Of a stretch of 64,000 bases of DNA, positions 58,021 to 64,000 are shown piece after piece. Both the position numbers and the translations under genes were made by a program. Each line of letters opens with the position of its first letter. Within the stretch, counting starts at the first letter, position 1. The notes below the pieces were generated by a model that worked only from the letters and a program-made list of their open reading frames with translations, was not told the origin of the DNA and did no database searches. Source of the DNA: Eretmocerus hayati. Taxonomy: Eukaryota; Arthropoda; Insecta; Hymenoptera; Aphelinidae. Location: assembly GCA_029851415.1 (NCBI GenBank), contig CM056742.1:57042454-57106453 (forward strand). The letters are read 5' to 3'.

Positions 58021-61000
58021 TCAAGCTCTTGCAATCGAGTTACCTGCCGGAAGACCACCTCCACGACCTGCGTTCAGCGCTTGTATCTGCTTCTTCTTCT
58101 TTATAAGCTCATCCAGCTTTCCAACAAATTGTGATATAGCAGTGTCAGTGTCTTTGTTGATTTTATACACGTCACTGGCCAAAAAGCTCCAAATTAGAGT
58201 GGATGCTTTGGGGAAACTTTTTTTCAGAGCATACATGCACTTGAAGCAGATATCAACAGAAAGCAACAGGGAGTTTTGCCCTGGTATGCTGTATGAATCA
58301 CTGCCAATTACTACATTAGAGCTTTCTATCTTGTCCAACTTACCAATCACTATTATGTATGCTGTGAGTTCAAGGTTATTTGCGTTGTATACAGCTTTTA
58401 AAGCTTCTATCTTCTTACTCGAGCATGTGCTATTTACCACTGGATCTTCAGAAGAATTCTGCAAATATAAATGTGTAGATTGTCATCAAATCTCGGCACT
58501 GTATTGATAATCATTTTTTCTAACAAGATTTTATTCAGTAAATCGACAAAAATTACTCTCTGAATGGAATAAAATTCATATCTCAGTTATATGGAATATT
58601 AGCGTTGTAAGTAGAAATGTAACGACAAAGGAGACGTCCCGTTACTTTTGTTTCGTACAATATGATTTTTCATATTGGCATGCCCGTCTTTTCCTTGAAT
58701 AGTGGTCAGTGTGTGAGCTGTCTGAGAACTGGATGGATTCTTGAATTCATGTGGTATATGATTGATCATTGCCGAGTTAGTATGTGCAATAGCCCTAGTT
58801 TCACTGGCAGTTGGAATCGACATGACAGTAGAAATCGCACACGTGTAATCAAATGGAAATGATGGAAAATTTTTCTGATGAAACAAAACAAGAATCACAG
58901 TCTAAAGACTGATCGAGAGGTATTCATTAATGGACAGATTACATCTATAAAATTAAGTTATGAAACGTTGAGACATAAATTGAGAGATGTTTTCATGATC
59001 TTTTAATTCGTTTTCTCAGAATTTCTCGACGGCGAAGTATGAAAGAGTAATCGTTCATTAACGGAGGCCCTTTATGATCCATCAATATTGAAAGGTACTG
59101 CATAAACAGTCACGCCTCGTTATACGCGTACCGGTTCGTCGATTGCGACTTCCCTCGTTTTACGTGGTTCTCAGAAAACACGGTATACGCGGTTTGGTAG
59201 ATTAAATGTTTTGACATTTCACTAAAAGAAATCTGAACTAGGGCAATCAGGAGTTCATTTTCTATCTGGTCCAAGAATTCATCCTATTTCATTCGAATAT
59301 GCAAATAACATGCTCATTGAACATCATATGCCATAATTTCAGATACTATATAGGTGGGTCACAGTATATGCGGTTTTTTACAAGCGGTACCTTTTCGAAA
59401 CAAAACTACCGCGTATAACAAAGGATAACTGTACACTTGAAAATGGCGTGGATAAGATGATGAATTCCGTACTTTTCGAAGCTGGTTGCAATATCGTAAT
59501 CAGCGGCACAACAATTCCTACACACAAATTATCTTAGACGTTCATTCGTCAAAGCCATCAATTTTGCAGAGGATGAGCACAGTCTGTCTCACGTTCTTCC
59601 ATATAAAAACGCGCGGGAAATTTGAAAATCGTAAGCAATAACACCGATGAAGAAATATATAGGAGGTATAAAATAGCGCATACCTCATGCAGCAGTATGA
59701 ACGAGTCCAGAACCTCATTTGTTCTCGCAGTCCAACCAGTTTTATCACTTTTCTTCCTTTTCATTGAACATTTGTACGGCCCAAGAAGATGTGCGATAAC
59801 TACAAGGCCAAGGTTCTTTCTGAGTTCAGCATCTGCAAAAATCGTTGAGTTTCAATACGTTCCTTGAATAACGACATCGTATAATAATTTCGGTAGTTAC
59901 CAGTTCTCAAATTATCATAAAGAGCTAACACTTTTCTTGCGAGGCTGTCTTTAGTTTTGGTTTGAGCGATTTGAACAATAGCAGAGCTCTTCTCAGTCCA
60001 AGTATCTCCTATCAGGCTGACATTTCCGTTAGCATTCTTAAAATCACTCAGCAACTGCAGAAGAAGATAACACTAGCTGAATTTTTCGATTATGAGTATC
60101 GGTCATGGAGATTCTCCGCTCAAACGATTGTCAATCATTGGTACTGATCAAGATGGAACAAGAGAAGCACGAATGTCCAGGATCAAGGGCATGCAGGGTA
60201 ACAATAAGTTGGCGATAACTTTGATGAGGATGGAAGGAAATTTGATAAAATTCAGGAATTTAGTTGAACTGATATGGAGACCAAAATTCCACAAGAAATC
60301 CCGATATCTACTTTTGCGCGCTTCCTAGAGGCATAGAGCAAACGTTCTCAAAATCTCAGTTCTCTGGCTTCCTCGCCTAATTTGGCCCTGGATGCCAATT
60401 TTGGTCGAGAAAAAAATAATCCTCAAGTCGAAGTTGGAGTTGTGCCGAAAAGGTCCATCGGTTGACAGTTCCATTCTTATCAGACGTAGCTGATGTTCCA
60501 ATATGGAAGAGAAACTTCATGCATTGTAGGGAGAAAATTTGAATCCACCCCAACGGACTATCAGATTTATTCACGTAAATGCGCGATAATATTCGCGATA
60601 TCTCTTACCAGTTGATATCCACCTGCTGAGCCGATACCAGGGATTTTTTTAAAAATCCCATTAATTGACAATTCCAAGAATAATTTCAGTCGATACGCCC
60701 TCAATGCTTCCCGTGCTGCTAAATAGAGTGGATCATTTATCTCTACGGAAGTTTCTAATAACTTAAGTTGCCCCTGTTCTTTTTCTGAAACGGAAAAACA
60801 AGGTCAAATAGTCCAATCGTCGAGTCGTCAAAAATGAACAGTGGTGTCGAGTATGCAATACCTACCATTCAGTACGACTTCTGTCGCTGATGCGGCGAAT
60901 TGACGCATCGGCTCCGCAAATCCGGCTATTTCAGCTATTTTATGTATTCTTTTCCAAATTACGTAAGCAAGGCCCGAGGGTCCCGTCGGGGTACCGGTTG

Positions 61001-61112
61001 CTGACTTGTGACTTCTCTGGTGATATCTGGTAGCCTTTCCTTTCAAAGGAAACAGCCCGAAAAGGCTTTGGGACCAGTCCTCGAATGTTGTTCTACCGGG
61101 TCTAGAATTCAT
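58021..61112 (-). CDS. Gene B: five-exon uncharacterised protein upstream of gene A
   Basis: Exons: 61112-60866, 60784-60609, 60054-59901, 59832-59684 and 58458-58021 (TGA), giving 387 aa. Every junction has GT..AG: GAATG|GTAGGT to TTTCAG|AAAAAG; CTG|GTAAGA to CTGCAG|TTG; ACTG|GTAACT to TTGCAG|ATG; GAG|GTATGC to TTGCAG|AAT. Phases are 1, 0, 1, 0 and all agree. The ATG at 61112 opens MNSRPGRTTFEDW. Seen: LGLVVIAHLLGPY (about 202-214), SFILLHE (236-242), TAYIIVIGKLDKI (274-286), VDICFKCMYALKKSFP (310-325), VYKI (339-342) and a Lys-rich tail. From memory this motif series is shared by uncharacterised arthropod and fish proteins; I know no function. An alternative last exon at 59595-59542 also stays in frame but lacks the conserved C-terminus. 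Intron 4 carries a MITE. Gene A starts 87 bp downstream. Confidence 0.7.
59107..59431. mobile_element. 325-bp pogo/Tigger-type MITE in intron 4 of gene B
   Basis: The ends are CAGTCACGCCTCGTTATACGCG and the complement of CAGTTATCCTTTGTTATACGCG. TA follows at 59432-59433; the left side now reads AA, so that copy of the duplication is probably mutated. CAGT ends with a GTTATACGCG block are characteristic of pogo/Tigger elements. It carries no transposase. Confidence 0.75.
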
Positions 61113-61661
61113 AAGAGATAGTTTGATAGAACACAAATCAGTTCACATCTGTCAGTTTGATCTAGCCCTCCATTCACTGAAACCCAAGTGAACGGTGGTT
61201 TCGATATTAGTGGTTTTAATTCGAATTTTGCATCAAATGATTCTGAACAGCACGCGATCACATGACTCGCGTTGTCAAACTCGATTTTGGAGATAATTCC
61301 AGGGCACTCGGGTTATCAGTACAGTAAACAGCTTGTTGAACATTTTTGAAGGTTCGATTTTGGCTTAGGAAAATAACCTACACAGTCTGTTTTACTTCCA
61401 CTCATGACAGGGATGAATGAAAAGGAAAAGTAAACTAGGGCGATTGATGGAAAGGCAAAACTTCATACAACTATGAACAAACAACGACTTGAACGGACTT
61501 AGGGACGAATAAGTCAAAGTTCATAAAAATTTACAGTGATGTAGGCCGATTCTGGAAGTAATACACATTCTTTTCAACAATTTCATGAAATACACTGAAC
61601 AATCAATACAGATGAATGATACACACAAATCAGAGATGATACTTTTTTGGAATACGTGCAA
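61113..61661. other. Upstream region of gene B, unassigned
   Basis: Would contain the promoter and 5' UTR of gene B. I see no convincing TATA box. No other gene recognised. Confidence 0.35.
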
Positions 61662-62329
61662 TAGGGTGGGCCAAAATATCAAAATTTTGGAAATTTGACA
61701 TGCCTGACACTTGCAAACCTCAGATCTACTGTCCTTGAGAACGAAAAACCCAGGAGCCGAGAATGGGTCTAGAGCCCAAAATAGCCGTTTTTGCTGACTG
61801 AAAGCCAGTTGAAGGTGGACAAGTGACCGAGGTCCTCACTGGGGCCTGCAAGTGCGAACACTAATAGAATTCGCTAGGAGTACATCGTATAAACGGCAAT
61901 GATGAAGTTGAGAAGTTTGATCTCTCAGCAGACTCTGCAGTGTCGGACCTGTATATTCTTCGTCATTTTGTAACGGAGAATATCTCCTATATTGAATTTG
62001 CCACGTGTTACTTCTGATTCGTCAGAATTGGACGTACTATGATTCATTGGAAAGGTCTTGGAATAAGCTTGGAAATGAGATAAAACACGTTGGAAATGGT
62101 TGGAGAATGCAAGAAAAAAGTGCAGAAGAATGACGGGAAAGAGAGGGAATTTCACAGTTTTCCATTCAAACCTTATCATTTCGGATGGAATCTCCACGTC
62201 TTTTGCCGCAGCTAAAAATCTCATTCCTCAGCGTCTAGCGAGAGAAATTTATATCGACTAGTGAAAACCTAACTTTTGCGACCTCCGCTCAGTCAAATTT
62301 CCAAAATTCTGATTTTTCGGTGCACCCTA
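61662..62329. mobile_element. 668-bp element with ~38-bp TIRs starting TAGGGTG
   Basis: The left end TAGGGTGGGCCAAAATATCA continues to TTTTGGAAATTTGAC. The right end is its near-complement (GTCAAATTTCC...GGTGCACCCTA). The eight flanking bases (ACGTGCAA, GTGTACAA) agree at five positions, differing only by transitions, so an old 8-bp duplication is possible. The minus ORF 62224-61925 (99 codons) has no transposase motif, so it is non-autonomous. Confidence 0.7.
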
Positions 62330-62440
62330 GTGTACAATGACACCATCAGATAATTTATATGCAAGGGTTTCTCTCTCACAGCAATCAATATATCGTCCCT
62401 CCCTACGAAGAACTCCACATTTCAAGCGCCCTACGAAGGG

Positions 62441-62705
62441 TAGCACATCTTTCTTGAAGACTAGCGCATCTCACCGTCTCACACGAAAACTAGCACATAT
62501 CGGCTTAATCGCGAAGACTAACACGTTTGGCGTAAACTAGCACATCTCAAAACTCAGACGAAAAGTAGCACGTGGAGTTGTGTTAGTCTTCGTCCCAAAA
62601 TTGAAATGTTGACTTCTTCAAATCCCTAGACGAAGACTAGCACATATCATATTTGACACGAAGAGTAACACATCCCATAATTTCAAAGAAGACCAACAAA
62701 TCTCA
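62441..62705 (+). repeat. Cluster of GAAGACTAGCACATCTCA-type short repeats
   Basis: TAGCACATCT-like words recur at 62441, 62462, 62491, 62518, 62538, 62566, 62638, 62666 and 62694, with spacings of 20-29 bp except for one gap. One inverted copy (TGTTAGTCTTCGT) lies at 62581 in that gap. Words just upstream of each are ACGAAAA/ACGAAGA. This is a decayed minisatellite of about 28 bp. Confidence 0.7.
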
Positions 62706-62789
62706 CTTTAGAAAAAGTGACAAACCATCAAAATAAAATCATACATTCACGGAATTAAACAGTTAAGGGAAGAAAACCCCTAGTTTTGG

Positions 62790-63390
62790 AGTCCGTCTCA
62801 AAAAATCATGGGGGTCTGGAGATTCAAATTTGAATGTATTTCTCGATCTGAAAACGATGGCGTACTCAGTTTTTAGCAATATTATTTATATTCTGGTTCA
62901 CGCCCTCTTCCTCGGATCCCCAAACCCATACGACATTTTGTTCAACATCATAAAAATTACCCCCAAAGAATTGACAGACCGATTCATCAAATTCTGTGAG
63001 ACTGGATACATTCTTTCGGGTCAAAATTCTGGATTCTTCCGTTAAAATGCCCCAGAAATCGAAAAATATCGATTGTTCCGAAAAATCACAAGAAGAATTG
63101 TTTGTTAAAATCAACAAATCACATCGGGATAGTAATCGTGATCGAAAAAATGTGTCCAGTCTCATACGATTTGACGGATCGGCCTTGCAACTTTTTTGGG
63201 GGTACTTCTTATGATTTCGAACAAAATTTCATATGGGTTTGACGGTGCGATGAACGGGGCGACAAGCAGAAAATGAATACGGTAAAAAATTTTATCTTGG
63301 AAACCCGACTACGACATCTTTTTTAGATCAAAGAGTACTCTCAAATATAGATCTAAAGCACCCCCCCCCCATGATCTTTCAGGCCAGACT
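62790..63390. repeat. Old 0.6-kb inverted repeat
   Basis: Arms at about 62790-63040 and 63045-63390 align as inverted copies with many differences. Matching words include CCCAAACCCATACGACATTTTGTTC / its inverse, and GAGACTGGATACATTCTTTCG / its inverse. Opposed ORFs (plus 62830-63045, minus 63165-62866) are arm translations. A C run closes the right side (63361-63370). Confidence 0.65.
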
Positions 63391-64000
63391 TCTCGTTAGT
63401 GGTTTTCCTCCCCTTGACGAGATTTGCGAAATCTCTTCTGCGATGATTTCTAATGCTGTGATGCAGTTTTTGAATCTCAATCCGTGACTCCAGTACTGCT
63501 GTCCTCAGAAAGTCTAAAAATGGAAAAAAATGGTAACCATCCACTGTTCGAACTTCTTTTTATAGCCACCCAGCTTCAAAAACATATATGCACTTCAGTG
63601 CATAATCTACTATTCCGAAAGTTGTTCGAGAATCTCCCATCGATCAAATAACGCGCACGAAATTCAAATGATCATAATCAAAAGTAGAGTGAAAACAAAA
63701 AACTCTCATATATTCACCCGGGTCGTATATTCATCAATAAGACCGTCTCTCTGTCTCCTCCCCCCCCCCTTCTTCCAAAAATTCCTGCGACATTTGCCTT
63801 GAAACTACGACTAGGCTAGTATCGACAAGATTGACAATGTATATTTGTGTAGGTGATACTGATCGTGCGGCTTGTCAATCTTGGATAACGTATAAAATTA
63901 TCGAATAGAGCCACAGATGCTCGCCTTATTAACAAGTGATGCTCTTAAAGAAGTGATTACTTTTGAGTGCAGTGTGAATAACGACTTCTGTCACAATACA
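63391..64000. other. Unassigned end of window
   Basis: No gene recognised. A C run is at 63760-63769. The minus ORF 63544-63353 is short and unsupported. Confidence 0.4.

Noticed and set aside
58021..58458. Splicing the last exon of gene B onto exon 1 of gene A to make one gene
   Set aside because: All donors near its end are phase 1, and joining them to the acceptors before 57933 gives an early stop.
58599..58898. Minus ORF of 99 codons, considered as an exon of gene A or B
   Set aside because: It lies inside intron 4 of gene B, no splice pair fits, and no zinc finger or other motif is complete.
54222..61215. CACTA...TAGTG ends around the gene A/B pair
   Set aside because: CACTAAATTATT and TAGTG words exist but the adjoining bases do not match as inverted repeats.
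62441..62705. CRISPR-like spaced repeats
   Set aside because: Repeats are short and variable, spacing is irregular, one copy is inverted, and the setting is a eukaryotic genome.

Overview
The window looks like a repeat-rich, probably heterochromatic stretch of an animal genome. An arthropod, most likely an insect, fits best. The evidence is spliceosomal introns with GT..AG ends, Penelope-like elements with a GIY-YIG endonuclease, Ty3/Gypsy retroelements, many foldback and MITE elements, and no bacterial-style operons or ribosome binding sites. The insect assignment is an inference; the order cannot be fixed from this sequence.

Layout. 1-11760: a 174-bp satellite (exactly 58 codons) in two opposed blocks around a 1.1-kb spacer. 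The minus-oriented block is interrupted by a 2.72-kb TGTGACG...CGTCACA element with a 4-bp GGGT duplication (3590-6310) and by a 1.75-kb cluster of 481-bp hairpin-rich units, three head-to-tail plus one inverted (7999-9746). 11761-21625: palindromes, a GATG/CATC microsatellite that switches strand, a 1.37-kb foldback element, and a decayed minus-strand Penelope-like element whose 3' side keeps a hammerhead-like motif. 21626-29383: a 7.76-kb LTR element with both LTRs and a CCCG target duplication; it has a broken gag and no recognisable pol. 29384-35930: local palindromes, a plus-strand Penelope-like element (RT C-terminus, GIY-YIG domain, hammerhead core) split by a Tc1/mariner-type MITE, and another MITE inside a 97-bp tandem array. 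35930-45465: a 5' part of a Ty3/Gypsy element on the minus strand, then a second one on the plus strand (5' LTR, primer binding site, decayed gag), then a minisatellite. 45901-48952: a 3-kb foldback whose left arm carries nested insertions missing from the right arm. 48953-55735: little that can be named.

The only genes that look intact are two on the minus strand at 55736-61112. Gene B (five exons, 387 aa) belongs to what I remember as a family of uncharacterised arthropod proteins. Gene A (two exons, 686 aa) resembles CACTA/tnp2-type DDE transposase-derived proteins. Their coding regions are only 87 bp apart, every inferred splice phase matches, and no stop codon interrupts either, in sharp contrast to the decayed elements around them. 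They may form a two-gene mobile or domesticated cassette. From 61662 to the end there is a TIR element, a short interspersed repeat cluster and an old inverted repeat. Many insertion events can be read directly from target duplications, from paralogous empty sites, or by comparing the two arms of one palindrome.
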